Positions 20,032 through 28,861 of a DNA stretch of 64,000 nt are shown here, piece after piece. Position numbers and translations under genes: made by a program. Every line of letters starts with the position of its first letter. The first letter of the stretch is position 1. Source of the DNA: Pseudomonas sp. PDNC002. Lineage in GTDB: Bacteria > Pseudomonadota > Gammaproteobacteria > Pseudomonadales > Pseudomonadaceae. The stretch spans positions 3,426,001 through 3,490,000 of the forward strand of contig NZ_CP070356.1 in assembly GCF_016919445.1 (NCBI RefSeq). Direction: 5' to 3'. The notes below the pieces were generated by a model. The model did no database searches and was not told the DNA's origin. It saw only the letters and a program-made list of their open reading frames with translations.

Positions 20032-21705
20032 ATGGTTACTGGAGCCACGTCCCTCAGTCTGGTCCGCGACGAGCTGTTCGCGACGATGGAAGAGGCCGAG
20101 CAGAACCTCGAGCACTTCATCGCCGAACGCGAGAACGGCAGCCTGCTGCAACATTCCGTCGAGTGCCTGAGCCAGATTCGCGGCACGCTGAACCTGATCG
20201 AACTGGCCGGCGCCGAACTGCTGGCCCAGGAAGCGCTCGACCTGGCTACCGACATTCCCGCCGGCGTCAGCGAGGACCGTGACGGCCAGTTGGCCGCCCT
20301 GGGCAATGCACTGTATGTGCTGCGCCGCTACCTCGAGAACCTGGAAGCCCATCGCCAGGAAATCCCCGAGTTGCTGCTGCCGGCGATCAACGACGTGCGC
20401 CAGGCCGCCGGCCAGCCGGCGCTGCCGGAGAGCTTCTTCTTCAGCGCCCGCCTGGACCTGCCGCGCCCGCTGCGGGCCGTCACCGCGCCAAAGGTGGATG
20501 ATCGCGAGCGTGAAGTCCGCCGCCTGCGGCAGATGTACCAGGTCGGCCTGCTTGGGCTGATCCGCGAACAGAACCTCTATCCCAGCCTGAAACTGATGGG
20601 TCGTGCGCTGGGCAAGCTCGACGTGCTGCTGGGCAGCGTCGCGCGTACTCGCCTGTGCTGGGTCGGCGCCGGTGCGCTGGAAGCGCTGGTCGATGCGCAG
20701 ATGCTGCCGCGCAAGACGCGCAAGCTGGTGTTCTCGCGCCTGGACCGCGAGCTCAAGCAGATGATCGCCAACCCGCAGTACGAAGCGCCGCGGCAACTGC
20801 TCAAGGAACTGCTCTACCTCACCGCGCTGGCCGATACCCAGGGACCGCTCGCCATGGAGCTGCGCCAGGTATTCGGCCTGGCATCGCTGCCGTTCACCGA
20901 TCACCTGCTCGAAGACGAGTCCCAGCGCCTGTCCGGGCCTGGCCAGTCGGTGATGCGCTCGTTGTCGGTGGCGATCCGCGAGGAGCTCACGGCGGTGAAG
21001 GACCAGCTCGACCTGATCGAGCGCGGCGTGTCCCAGGCCGATGCGCTGGGCACCCTGCACACCCAGTTGGGCAAGCTGGCCAAGACCCTGGGCATGGTCG
21101 GCCTGAACTCCGCCTCCACATCGCTGCAGCACCAGCACGGCGTGGTCGCCGGCTGGGTGGCCAAAGGCGCGGTGGACGATCCGGTGGCGCTCAACTCACT
21201 GGCCGACGCGCTGCTGTACGTCGAAAGCATGGTCGGCAACCTGGAGCGCGGCGAACGCATGAGTGCGCGCCCGGCGCCGGTGGGGGAGGACGATTCCTTT
21301 GCCGTCCACCAGCTCGCCGAAGCGCGCATCGTGGTGATCGACGAAGCCCAGGCCGGCCTGGCGCTGGCCAAGCGCGCGATCACCGCCTACCTGGAATCCA
21401 ATGGCGACAAGCTGCACCTTGCCAACGTTCCCACCAGCCTGCAGGCGGTGCGTGGCGGTCTGTGGTTCCTCGGTCAGGAGCGCGCGGCATTGCTCGTGGG
21501 GGCCTGTGCCGATTACATTCAGGGGCAGATGATCGAGACGACGCAGATGCCGTCCGAGCAGATGCTGGAAACCCTGGCCGACGCTCTGACCGGCCTGGAG
21601 TATTACCTGGAGGGTGGAGCCATGATGCGGCCTGAAGGCCAACCCGACGTCCTGGATGTCGCCAGCGAGAGCGTCAAGGCCCTTGGCCTGACGGTGGCCG
21701 CCTGA
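20032..21705 (+). CDS. fimL: FimL, twitching-motility/cAMP pathway regulator
   Basis: A 557-aa helical protein resembling the N-terminal non-phosphorylatable Hpt-like part of the chemosensor kinase ChpA. Helical bundles with [21 protein letters not shown] (about 35-60) and [17 protein letters not shown] (about 340-360) stand where Hpt domains carry a His, but the phospho-accepting HxxKG motif is absent. In P. aeruginosa FimL works with the Pil-Chp pathway to raise cAMP through CyaB and thereby activates Vfr, type IV pili and virulence genes. Identity rests on this architecture and on its conserved place directly upstream of nudC (TGATG overlap). Confidence 0.88.
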   Translation: MVTGATSLSLVRDELFATMEEAEQNLEHFIAERENGSLLQHSVECLSQIRGTLNLIELAGAELLAQEALDLATDIPAGVSEDRDGQLAALGNALYVLRRYLENLEAHRQEIPELLLPAINDVRQAAGQPALPESFFFSARLDLPRPLRAVTAPKVDDREREVRRLRQMYQVGLLGLIREQNLYPSLKLMGRALGKLDVLLGSVARTRLCWVGAGALEALVDAQMLPRKTRKLVFSRLDRELKQMIANPQYEAPRQLLKELLYLTALADTQGPLAMELRQVFGLASLPFTDHLLEDESQRLSGPGQSVMRSLSVAIREELTAVKDQLDLIERGVSQADALGTLHTQLGKLAKTLGMVGLNSASTSLQHQHGVVAGWVAKGAVDDPVALNSLADALLYVESMVGNLERGERMSARPAPVGEDDSFAVHQLAEARIVVIDEAQAGLALAKRAITAYLESNGDKLHLANVPTSLQAVRGGLWFLGQERAALLVGACADYIQGQMIETTQMPSEQMLETLADALTGLEYYLEGGAMMRPEGQPDVLDVASESVKALGLTVAA

Positions 21706-22544
21706 TGCGCACCGGACGTTGGGAATCCTCGCTGTTCGAGATGGCGGCGAACGGTGGCTGGGCGCTCGCTCACTGCCAGCAGCAGTTCCTCGCCGACAGC
21801 AACGGCGTGCTGTTCCCCCGTGACTGGCTGAAGCGCCAGGACCTGTCAGTTCTGTCCGAACATGCTGTCGGCCAGTTCGATGGCGAGCCGGTGTACCTGC
21901 TGGAGATCGACCGTACCGACCCGCTGGAAGGCGCCAGCTGGATTGGCTTGCGCCAGTTCATGATGCAGGCCGAGGAAGACATCTTCGCCATGCTCGGCTT
22001 CGCCAGCCAGATCGGCATCTGGTGGCGGCAGAACCGCTTCTGCGGCAGCTGCGGCCAGCCCAACCAGCGCATGCCCCGCGACCGCGCCATGCATTGCCCC
22101 GCGTGCGAAATCCAGCGTTACCCGCTGCTGTCGCCGAGCATGATCGTGCTGGTGACCCGTGGTGATGAAGTGTTGCTGGCGCGCTCGCCGCGCTTCGTGC
22201 CGGGCATGTACAGCACCCTGGCCGGCTTCGTCGAGCCGGGCGAGTCGGTGGAGCATTGCGTCGCGCGCGAAGTGCGCGAGGAAGTGGGGATCGAGATTGG
22301 CAATATCCGCTACATGGGCAGCCAGCCCTGGCCGTTCCCGCATTCGCTGATGTTCGGCTACCACGCCGAGTACGTCAGCGGCGAGATCGTCATGCAGCCG
22401 GACGAAATCGAGGATGCCCGCTGGTTCCACGTCGACGAGCTGCCGCGCCTGCCGGCCGAGCGCTCCATCGCCCGCTACCTGATCGAGGTCTACCTGGCGC
22501 GCCGCGCCGGTCGTCCCGATCCCGTCCTGCCCGGCGGCGCCTGA
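21705..22544 (+). CDS. nudC: NADH pyrophosphatase / RNA decapping Nudix hydrolase
   Basis: Hydrolyses NADH and removes 5'-NAD caps from RNA, 279 aa. The four-Cys zinc ribbon (CGSCGQPN and [10 protein letters not shown], about residues 112-135) precedes the Nudix box [24 protein letters not shown]. The NudC-specific [11 protein letters not shown] motif follows the box. The ATG overlaps the fimL stop by one base, so the pair is translationally coupled. It converges on the permease gene that follows, with only 24 bp between them. Confidence 0.95.
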   Translation: MRTGRWESSLFEMAANGGWALAHCQQQFLADSNGVLFPRDWLKRQDLSVLSEHAVGQFDGEPVYLLEIDRTDPLEGASWIGLRQFMMQAEEDIFAMLGFASQIGIWWRQNRFCGSCGQPNQRMPRDRAMHCPACEIQRYPLLSPSMIVLVTRGDEVLLARSPRFVPGMYSTLAGFVEPGESVEHCVAREVREEVGIEIGNIRYMGSQPWPFPHSLMFGYHAEYVSGEIVMQPDEIEDARWFHVDELPRLPAERSIARYLIEVYLARRAGRPDPVLPGGA

Positions 22545-22568
22545 GGCTTCAGGCGCCGACCACGGCTG

Positions 22569-23348
22569 TCAGGCTGCGCTGAACCAGTGCTGCCAGGCCA
22601 GGCGCACGGTCAGCGCCAATACCACCAGGATGAACACCGGACGGATGAACTTGGCGCCGCCGCCGATCGCCGTGCGCGCGCCGAAATAGGCGCCGACCAT
22701 CAGTGAGCTGCCCATGCACAAGCCGAGCAGCCAGACCACTTGCCCCGAAGCGATGAACACCGCCAGCGCCACGATGTTGCTGACGAAGTTCATGCTGCGC
22801 GCTACGCCGCTGGCGCGCACCAGGTCCAGGGGGTACATCAGCAGCGTGCTGACGGTCCAGAAGGCGCCGGTGCCGGGGCCGGCCACGCCGTCGTAGAAGC
22901 CCAGGCCGAGACCTTGAGGCCACTGGCGGCGCTGGGCGATGCGCGGGTTGGCGTCCAGCGGCGCCTCGGGCGTCTTACCGAACAACAGGTACAGGCCGCA
23001 GCCGAACACCACCACCGGCAGCATGCGGTTCAGCCATTCCGCCGGCATCAGGTGCGCAGCCCAGGCACCCAGCGCGGCGCCGATGGCCGTGGCGATCAAG
23101 CCCTTGCGCCACTTGCGCGGCTCGAACAGCTTGCGGCGGTAGAAGGTGTGGCTGGCCACGGCGGCGCCAAAGGTCGAGCTCAGCTTGTTGGTACCCAGCG
23201 CCAGGTGTGGCGGGACGCCAGCGGTGAGGAGGGCGGGGATGGTCAGCAGCCCACCGCCGCCAGCGATGGCGTCGATGAAGCCGGCGAGGAAGGCGACGCC
23301 GGCGAGGATGAGCAGGGTGCTGGGATCTACGACGAGTTCGAAGGGCAT
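22569..23348 (-). CDS. TauE/SafE (TSUP) family membrane permease
   Basis: A 259-aa inner-membrane protein with about eight helices and the two-fold repeated Gly-rich TSUP signature (GFIDAIAGGGGLLTIPALL near residue 25 and GFYDGVAGPGTGAFWTV near 150). Family members export or import small sulfur or organic anions such as sulfite or sulfoacetate. This subgroup is YfcA-like, whose substrate is unsettled. The start MPFELVVDPSTLL is chosen; the frame remains open 29 codons upstream without a credible ribosome-binding site. It is divergent from the small membrane-protein gene downstream. Confidence 0.87.
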   Translation of the reverse strand: MPFELVVDPSTLLILAGVAFLAGFIDAIAGGGGLLTIPALLTAGVPPHLALGTNKLSSTFGAAVASHTFYRRKLFEPRKWRKGLIATAIGAALGAWAAHLMPAEWLNRMLPVVVFGCGLYLLFGKTPEAPLDANPRIAQRRQWPQGLGLGFYDGVAGPGTGAFWTVSTLLMYPLDLVRASGVARSMNFVSNIVALAVFIASGQVVWLLGLCMGSSLMVGAYFGARTAIGGGAKFIRPVFILVVLALTVRLAWQHWFSAA

Positions 23349-23505
23349 GGGTTCGGCCTTGTTCAGGAGCCCGATGCGCCGCTCCTTTGTAAGGAGTGGC
23401 TGGCAGGAAAACGTTAACGGGCCCGAAAGCTGCAACGGTCTGGCTGGCCGCGCAGGTACGCGGTGCGCATAATGCCGGCAATTCTACGAGGAAGGAACTC
23501 ATTCG

Positions 23506-24150
23506 ATGCAGTACGACGGTCTGGCCTGGGTCGTGGCCTTCCTGGCGTTGCTGGCTCTGCTGCTGGCGGCGCGCATTCTGTTCGACCGTCACTGGTTCCT
23601 CGGCTGGCTGCGTGGCACCGCCGGCCTGTTGTTCGGCGCACTCGCCGTGCTGGTGGCGCTGGTGGCCTGGGATCTGCGCAGCTATGAGCCGCTGCCCCAG
23701 GATCGCCCCCTGGCGACGCTGAGTTTCCACCGGGTGGCGGATCAGCGCTTCGAGGTGACGCTGCTCGAAGGCGCGCAGGAGCGCCGTGTCGAGTTGGCCG
23801 GCGATCTTTGGCAACTGGATACCCGTGTCCTGGAGTGGAAGGGGTTGGCGCGGCTGATCGGCCTGGCGCCGGGCTATCGCCTGCAGGACCTCAGCGGCCG
23901 CTTCCTGGCCGTGGAGCAGCAGGCCATGGGGCGCAAGGTACCGCTGGCTTCCGATATCCTGGGCATCGACCTCTGGCGCTGGCTGCGGGACGGCCAGCAC
24001 GACCTGCTGACCTTCGTGCCAAAGGCGGGCAGGGTGAATTACCTGCCGATGGCCGATCAGGCGGTGTTCGCCGTGCGCTATGGCGCGGGTGGGCTGACGG
24101 CGGAGCCGATGAATGCCGCGGCGATCCAGGCGCTCAAGGATTGGCAGTGA
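23506..24150 (+). CDS. Conserved membrane protein of unknown function (two N-terminal helices)
   Basis: A 214-aa protein with two transmembrane helices within the first 60 residues (LAWVVAFLALLALLLAARIL and LFGALAVLVALVAWDL). A roughly 150-residue periplasmic-looking domain follows, rich in beta-type sequence. It contains the conserved-looking LDTRVLEWKGLARLIGLAPGYRLQDLSGRF and a C-terminal NYLPMADQAVFAVRYGAGGLTAEPMNAAA. Orthologues sit at the same place in P. aeruginosa as a hypothetical protein. I recognise no enzyme motif. An AAGGAA box precedes the ATG. Confidence 0.8.
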   Translation: MQYDGLAWVVAFLALLALLLAARILFDRHWFLGWLRGTAGLLFGALAVLVALVAWDLRSYEPLPQDRPLATLSFHRVADQRFEVTLLEGAQERRVELAGDLWQLDTRVLEWKGLARLIGLAPGYRLQDLSGRFLAVEQQAMGRKVPLASDILGIDLWRWLRDGQHDLLTFVPKAGRVNYLPMADQAVFAVRYGAGGLTAEPMNAAAIQALKDWQ

Positions 24151-24152
24151 GT

Positions 24153-24218
24153 GTAGGAGCGGATTCATCCGCGATTTCTTCACGGCGGATGCCGATCGCG
24201 GACGGAGTCCGCTCCTAC
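24153..24218. repeat. REP-type inverted repeat pair
   Basis: GTAGGAGCGGATTCATCCGCGA (24153-24174) faces TCGCGGACGGAGTCCGCTCCTAC (24196-24218), a head-to-head pair of Pseudomonas REP-like elements just after the stop of the preceding gene. The same GTAGGAGCGGA core recurs at 31888. Confidence 0.8.
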
Positions 24219-24242
24219 GTGAATTGATATTTCACACCTATG

Positions 24243-24270
24243 AAAAAGGGAGCCAATCGGCTCCCTTTTT
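24243..24270. terminator. Bidirectional rho-independent terminator
   Basis: AAAAAGGGAGCC, AATC loop, GGCTCCCTTTTT: a 12-bp stem with an A-tract and a T-tract. It lies between convergent genes (membrane protein on plus, SDR on minus) and can serve both strands. Confidence 0.92.
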
Positions 24271-24287
24271 CGTTTCCGCGAAAAGCC

Positions 24288-25055
24288 TTACGCGAGGAAG
24301 CCGCCGTCCACGTTCAGCGTTACGCCGGTGGTGTAGCTGGAGGCATCGCTGGCGAGGTACAGCACGGCGCCGGCCATTTCGCTCGGGTCGGCTACGCGCT
24401 TGAGCGGGATGCGCTGCAGAGCAACGTTGCGGATGGCGTCGTTGCTCACCAGCGCCGAGGCGAACTTGGTGTCGGTCAGGCCCGGCAGCAGAGCGTTGCA
24501 GCGGATGTTGAACTGCGCGCATTCCTTGGCGAAGACCTTGGTCATGCTGATCACCGCAGCCTTGGTCACCGAGTAGATGCCCTGGAACTCGCCCGGGGTG
24601 ACGCCGTTGACCGAGGCGACGTTGATGATGCTGCCGCCGCCATTGGCCTTCATCAGCTTGCCGCCTTCGATGGACATGAAGTAGTAGCCGCGGATGTTCA
24701 CGTCGACGGTCTTCTGGAAGGCCGACAGGTCGGTGTCCAGCACGTTGCAGAATTGCGGGTTGGTGGCGGCGTTGTTGACCAGGATGTCCAGGCGGCCGAA
24801 CTGCTCGCGGATCTGCGCGAAGACGGCCTGGATCTGTTCCATCTCGCCGATGTGGCAGGCGATTGCGGTGGCCTTGCCGCCGGCGGCATTGATCTCGTCA
24901 GCCACGGCCTGGCAGCCATCGATCTTGCGGCTGGATACGATCACGTGGGCGCCCTGTTGGGCCAGCAGCTTGGCGATGGCTTCGCCGATGCCGCGGCTGG
25001 CGCCGGAAACGAAGGCGATCTTGCCGTCGAGGTCGAACAGTTGGGTCTTGGACAT
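24288..25055 (-). CDS. Short-chain dehydrogenase/reductase (SDR)
   Basis: A 255-aa classical SDR. The cofactor motif is SGASRGIGEAIAK (TGxxxGxG type), followed by VSSRKIDGC, whose basic residues hint at NADP, and the structural motif NNAA. The catalytic Ser sits in INVASVNG and the YxxxK pair in YSVTKAA. The C-terminal NVDGGFLA is typical. It lies 27 bp downstream of the APH-like kinase gene on the same strand. That pairing recurs near acyl-CoA enzymes, so an acyl-CoA or lipid-derived alcohol/ketone is the likely substrate. Confidence 0.88.
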   Translation of the reverse strand: MSKTQLFDLDGKIAFVSGASRGIGEAIAKLLAQQGAHVIVSSRKIDGCQAVADEINAAGGKATAIACHIGEMEQIQAVFAQIREQFGRLDILVNNAATNPQFCNVLDTDLSAFQKTVDVNIRGYYFMSIEGGKLMKANGGGSIINVASVNGVTPGEFQGIYSVTKAAVISMTKVFAKECAQFNIRCNALLPGLTDTKFASALVSNDAIRNVALQRIPLKRVADPSEMAGAVLYLASDASSYTTGVTLNVDGGFLA

Positions 25056-25082
25056 GGGAGTTCTCCTTATTCTCTAGCGCCG

Positions 25083-26150
25083 TTACAGGCGGGACTTGCC
25101 GATGACCTGCAGGCTCACCTGTTCCAGCAGCTTGTTGGCGTGGATAAAGGTGGCGAAGCGCTTGTCCTGGGTCTGGCCGTGGAAGAAGCGGTAGTAGATC
25201 TGCTGCATGATGCCGGCCAGGCGGAACAGGCCGTAGGTGTAGTAGTAATCGAGGTTGTCGATCTGGATGCCGGCGCGCTCGGCGTAGTAGTCGGCGAACT
25301 GCTGGCGGGTCAGCATGCCCGGCTCGTGGCTGGGCTGGCGGCGCAGCATCTGCATCGGCTGCGGGTCGCCCGCTTCGATCCAGTAGGCGAGGGTGTTGCC
25401 CAGGTCCATCAGCGGATCACCGATGGTGGTCATCTCCCAGTCGAGCACGCCGATGATCTGCATCGGGTTGTTCGGGTCGAGGATGACGTTGTCGAAGCGA
25501 TAGTCGTTGTGCACGATGCCCGGCTTGTGGTGGTCGGCCGGCATCTTCTCGCGCAGCCATACCTTCACCTGTTCCCAGGCCGGCGCGTCGGGGGTCAGGG
25601 ACTTCTCGTAGCGATCGATCCAGCCGCCGATCTGGCGCTGCACGTAGCCCTCGGGCTTGCCCAGGTCACCCAGGCCGCAGGCGTTGTAGTCGACGTTGTG
25701 CAGGTCGACGAACTTGTCGATGAAGCTCTTGCAAAGGGCGGTGGTCTTCTCGGCATCGAGGTTCAGCTCCTTGGGCAGGTCGCTGCGCAGGATGATGCCG
25801 TTGACCCGCTCCATGACGTAGAACTCAGCGCCGATCACCGATTCATCGGTGCAGTAGGCGTACGCCTTGGGGCAGTAGGGGAAGCCGTCCTTGAGCTGGT
25901 TCAGGATGCGGTACTCGCGGCCCATGTCGTGGGCCGACTTGGCCTTCTTGCCGAACGGCGGGCGGCGCAGGACCAGTTCCTGGTTGTCGTACTGGATCAG
26001 GTAGGTCAGGTTCGACGCGCCGCCGGGGAACTGGCTGATGCGCGGCTGGCCCTGCAGGCCGGGAATGTGGTCCTTGAGGTAGCCGTCGATCACGGCGGCA
26101 TCGAGTTCTTCGCCTTCGCGGGAGCGGATGGTCTGGTCGGTCAACGACAT
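25083..26150 (-). CDS. APH/ACAD10-like phosphotransferase
   Basis: A 355-aa protein of the aminoglycoside phosphotransferase/choline-kinase fold. The Brenner-type catalytic loop is HNDYRFDNVIL (Asp and Asn for catalysis and Mg), and the DFG-equivalent is VLDWEMTTIGDP. The nucleotide-lobe Lys/Arg strand reads ELVLRRPPFG. Relatives are found fused to or beside acyl-CoA dehydrogenases (the ACAD10/11 N-terminus), where they phosphorylate 4-hydroxyacyl-CoAs to let short-chain products enter beta-oxidation. With the SDR next door, lipid catabolism is more likely than antibiotic resistance. The start MSLTDQTIRSREGE is preferred; an upstream extension of 42 codons is unlikely. Confidence 0.85.
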   Translation of the reverse strand: MSLTDQTIRSREGEELDAAVIDGYLKDHIPGLQGQPRISQFPGGASNLTYLIQYDNQELVLRRPPFGKKAKSAHDMGREYRILNQLKDGFPYCPKAYAYCTDESVIGAEFYVMERVNGIILRSDLPKELNLDAEKTTALCKSFIDKFVDLHNVDYNACGLGDLGKPEGYVQRQIGGWIDRYEKSLTPDAPAWEQVKVWLREKMPADHHKPGIVHNDYRFDNVILDPNNPMQIIGVLDWEMTTIGDPLMDLGNTLAYWIEAGDPQPMQMLRRQPSHEPGMLTRQQFADYYAERAGIQIDNLDYYYTYGLFRLAGIMQQIYYRFFHGQTQDKRFATFIHANKLLEQVSLQVIGKSRL

Positions 26151-26468
26151 GCTGGTCCCTTCTTGTACTGGGCTTGTACGGGTCATCGCACCGCAGCGAA
26201 GGCGGCGGGCAAGGGTGGCGCGCAAGGTGGCGTCGTGCTCTTGCCTGATGGGTAATGGCTGAATCAGGCAGGGCAATGATGGCGCCGGGTGATCATTGGC
26301 TAATCTAATGTCGGCCTCTGCCGCTCACAAGCACGATAGGACGTTATTGGCGTCCGTGTTGCACCCCGATCAAGCTGCCTGATTCGCGGGCCAGAGCGGG
26401 GCGCAGGCATAAAAAAACCGGAGCCAGGGACTCCGGTTTTTCATGCTGCGTGGGCAGGTTCTCTCGGA
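26151..26468. other. 318-bp intergenic region upstream of the kinase-SDR pair
   Basis: It holds the presumed promoter of the minus-strand kinase/SDR unit in its left part and the terminator of the SCP2-like gene in its right part (26411-26441). I see no open frame, repeat or clear operator in the rest. Confidence 0.5.
26411..26441 (-). terminator. Rho-independent terminator of the SCP2-like gene
   Basis: AAAACCGGAG-CCAGGGA-CTCCGGTTTT with an A-run on the plus-strand left side, which becomes a T-run on the minus strand after the stem. It sits 28 bp past the stop codon. Confidence 0.88.
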
Positions 26469-26780
26469 TCAGACCGGGAACAGTTCGCCCAGCTTCATCG
26501 CCAGCATCATGTCGCCTTCGGCGCGCAGCTTGCCAGCCATGAAGGCTTGCATGCCGTCGGTTTCGCCGCTGGTGATGCCCTTGAGGGTCTCGCTGTCCAT
26601 GATCAGGGTGACGTTGGGGGACTCGGCGTCGCCCTGTACGACTTCGCAGGTGCCGTCCTTGACGACCAGGTAGTGGTTGTCGCCGTCTTCGATGTTGAAC
26701 TGGAACACCAGATCCAGGCCGGCGGCCGCGCTGGCGTTGAACTTGCTCTTCATGGTGGAAACGATGTCAGCAACACTCAT
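26469..26780 (-). CDS. SCP2 sterol-binding domain protein
   Basis: A 103-aa single-domain protein of the SCP-2 superfamily. Family features are the FNASAAAGLDLVFQFNIED strand region, the LIMDSETLKGITSGETDGMQAFMAGKLRAEGDMMLAMKLGELF lipid-cavity helices, and the small size. Such proteins hold hydrophobic acyl chains or acyl-CoAs. It lies next to the kinase/SDR pair and the histidine phosphatase, as in other pseudomonads, which supports a role in lipid or acyl-CoA handling. The cargo is unknown. Confidence 0.88.
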   Translation of the reverse strand: MSVADIVSTMKSKFNASAAAGLDLVFQFNIEDGDNHYLVVKDGTCEVVQGDAESPNVTLIMDSETLKGITSGETDGMQAFMAGKLRAEGDMMLAMKLGELFPV

Positions 26781-26839
26781 GGTTCTATTCCTTTTCTAGG
26801 TTTTCTCGCGCGACGCTCGGCGCCGCAATGGGCCGGTAC

Positions 26840-27550
26840 TCAACGATAGGTGATGAGTTCCGGCGCCTTCAACAGTTCCAGATGCACGTGACTGTTGAAG
26901 GAAGCCAGGGCCACTTCGCTGCCGCGGAACTTCAGGCGGTTGAGCGAGGTGTTGACGATCTGCCAGTTGAGCTCGAAGGCGTTCAGCGCCGGAATGCCGG
27001 TCACCTGCTGGAGTACCGCGGTGATGGTGCCGCCGGAGGTGAATACGCCGATGTTGTCCTTGCCGCTGGCCGACTCCAGCAGGCGCTTCATGCCGCCGTG
27101 CACGGTGTCGAGGAATTCGGCCCAGCTGACCAGCCCATCCTTGTCGTGGTCGCCGGAAACCCAGCGGGCGATCACGGTGGAGAACAGGCGCTGGAATTCG
27201 GCGCGGTGGTCGGCGGCGTTGCGCATGATGTGCAGGGCTTGCGGCTCGATTTCCAGCAGGTCCGGCAGGTGCGCGCGGATCACTGCGTCGGCTTCGAATT
27301 CGTTGAAGGCGGAATCGATTTCCAGGGTTGGCGTGTCGATCCCCGCTTCGTTCAGCCGGCCCATCACCGCTTCGGCGGTATGACGCTGGCGGCGCAGGTC
27401 GCCGGCGACGCAGCGATCGAAGCGCAGGCCCAGGCTGGCCAGGTGCTCGCCAAGGATTTGTGCCTGGCGCACGCCGGTGTCCGAGAGCACATCGTAATCG
27501 TCGGCACCGAACGAAGCCTGGCCATGTCGAATCAGGTAGATGCTTCCCAC
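26840..27550 (-). CDS. Histidine phosphatase (phosphoglycerate mutase-like) family protein
   Basis: About 236 aa from a GTG start (VGSIYLIRHGQASF). The catalytic RHG motif, with the phospho-accepting His, is at residues 8-10. The second Arg is in DLRRQRHTAE, and the downstream His region is FTSGGTITAV, where the usual H is replaced by a Gly/Thr context. This branch is a broad phosphatase rather than a glycolytic mutase. The start is uncertain: the frame is open 55 codons further and the ribosome-binding site is weak, but the RHG strand normally begins within the first 10 residues. The substrate is unknown. Confidence 0.8.
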   Translation of the reverse strand: MGSIYLIRHGQASFGADDYDVLSDTGVRQAQILGEHLASLGLRFDRCVAGDLRRQRHTAEAVMGRLNEAGIDTPTLEIDSAFNEFEADAVIRAHLPDLLEIEPQALHIMRNAADHRAEFQRLFSTVIARWVSGDHDKDGLVSWAEFLDTVHGGMKRLLESASGKDNIGVFTSGGTITAVLQQVTGIPALNAFELNWQIVNTSLNRLKFRGSEVALASFNSHVHLELLKAPELITYR

Positions 27551-27761
27551 GCGCAGTATCCCGGCAGGGCTGAAAGTTCCGGCGAGGTTATGAGGATCAC
27601 CTGGGGCTGTCAACGAAAAAACATACGCTTGTTTGAATGCTATTCGCTGGACTGATACAGCGGTTTGCCAGCGCTGGTGGCGGGCCGGCGGCGTGGGTAT
27701 GCTTGCGGGATTCACAGCGCTTGTCTCGCGTGCGCGAACAGAATTGTAAAAGGGGATGTGA

Positions 27762-28790
27762 GTGGAGTTTCTAGCGGATTACGCAGGTTTCCTGGCCAAG
27801 ACCTTCACCGTGGTGGTGGCCATCGTCATCGTCCTGGTCGTGATCGCCGCATTGCGCGGTCGCGGCCGTCGTGGTGGCAGCGGGCACCTGGAGGTGCACA
27901 AGCTCAACGACTTCTACAAGGAGCTGCGCGAGCGCCTGCAGCACAGTGTGCTGGAGAAGGCCAAGCTGAAGGCCCTGCGCAAGTCCGAGGCGAAAAGCCT
28001 GAAGGACGCGAAAAAGAAGAAGGGCGGCGAGAAGAGCCGCGTCTACGTGCTCGACTTCGATGGCGACATCAAGGCCTCGGCCACCGAGCACCTGCGTCAT
28101 GAAGTCACCGCGCTCCTGACCCTGGCCACCTCGCGCGACGAAGTGGTACTGCGCCTGGAGAGCGGCGGCGGCATGGTCCATGGCTATGGCCTGGCCGCAT
28201 CCCAGCTGGCGCGCATCCGCCAGGCCGGCGTGCCGCTGACCGTCTGCGTCGACAAGGTCGCGGCGAGCGGCGGCTACATGATGGCCTGCATCGGCGAGCG
28301 CATCCTGTCTGCGCCGTTCGCCATTCTTGGCTCCATTGGCGTGGTGGCGCAGCTGCCCAACGTCAATCGTCTGCTGAAGAAGCACGACATCGACTTCGAG
28401 GTGCTCACCGCTGGCGAGTACAAGCGCACCCTGACCGTGTTCGGCGAGAACACCGACAAGGGTCGCGAGAAGTTCCAGGAAGACCTGGAAACCACCCATG
28501 AACTGTTCAAGCGCTTCGTCGTTCATTATCGCCCGCAACTGGCCATCGACGAGATCGCCACCGGCGAGGTCTGGCTGGGCCAGGCGGCGCTGGGCAAGAA
28601 ACTGGTCGACGAGCTCAAGACCAGTGACGAATACCTGGCCGAACGCGCCCGCGAGGCGGATGTCTACCAGCTCAGTTATGTGCAGAAGAAGTCCATCCAG
28701 GAGCGCTTCGGCGTGGGCGTCAGCGGCGTGATCGATCGCGTGCTGGTGACCTGGTGGGACCGCCTGGGCCGCAGCCGTTTCTGGCAGTGA
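27762..28790 (+). CDS. sohB: SohB-type inner-membrane signal-peptide-peptidase-like serine protease
   Basis: A 342-aa protease of family S49. The N-terminal transmembrane helix (TFTVVVAIVIVLVVIAAL, about 12-30) is followed by a Lys-rich linker and the ClpP-like domain. The Ser-Lys dyad is Ser169 in VAASGGYMMACIG and Lys221 in AGEYKRTLTVFGENT. It degrades membrane or signal-peptide fragments from the periplasmic side. The start is GTG (MEFLADYAGF) with an AAGGGG box. It is followed by acuI after 71 bp on the same strand. Confidence 0.93.
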   Translation: MEFLADYAGFLAKTFTVVVAIVIVLVVIAALRGRGRRGGSGHLEVHKLNDFYKELRERLQHSVLEKAKLKALRKSEAKSLKDAKKKKGGEKSRVYVLDFDGDIKASATEHLRHEVTALLTLATSRDEVVLRLESGGGMVHGYGLAASQLARIRQAGVPLTVCVDKVAASGGYMMACIGERILSAPFAILGSIGVVAQLPNVNRLLKKHDIDFEVLTAGEYKRTLTVFGENTDKGREKFQEDLETTHELFKRFVVHYRPQLAIDEIATGEVWLGQAALGKKLVDELKTSDEYLAERAREADVYQLSYVQKKSIQERFGVGVSGVIDRVLVTWWDRLGRSRFWQ

Positions 28791-28861
28791 CTCTTCTGGC
28801 AATGATTGGGCGTCGGGCGCTGGGATCGCGCCCGTTCTGAATTCGAAAGAGGAGGGTCGAG

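Noticed and set aside
24153..24218. CRISPR-like repeat
   Set aside because: Only two inverted, not direct, copies exist and there are no spacers of regular size; it is a REP doublet. No CRISPR array was found anywhere in the window.
25083..26150. Aminoglycoside resistance kinase
   Set aside because: The fold is that of APH, but the neighbours (SDR, SCP2 protein) and the ACAD10-like motifs indicate an acyl-CoA-related role.
27551..27715. N-terminal extension of the histidine phosphatase
   Set aside because: RHG would be pushed to about residue 63, which is unusual for the family; the GTG at 27550 places it at residue 8.
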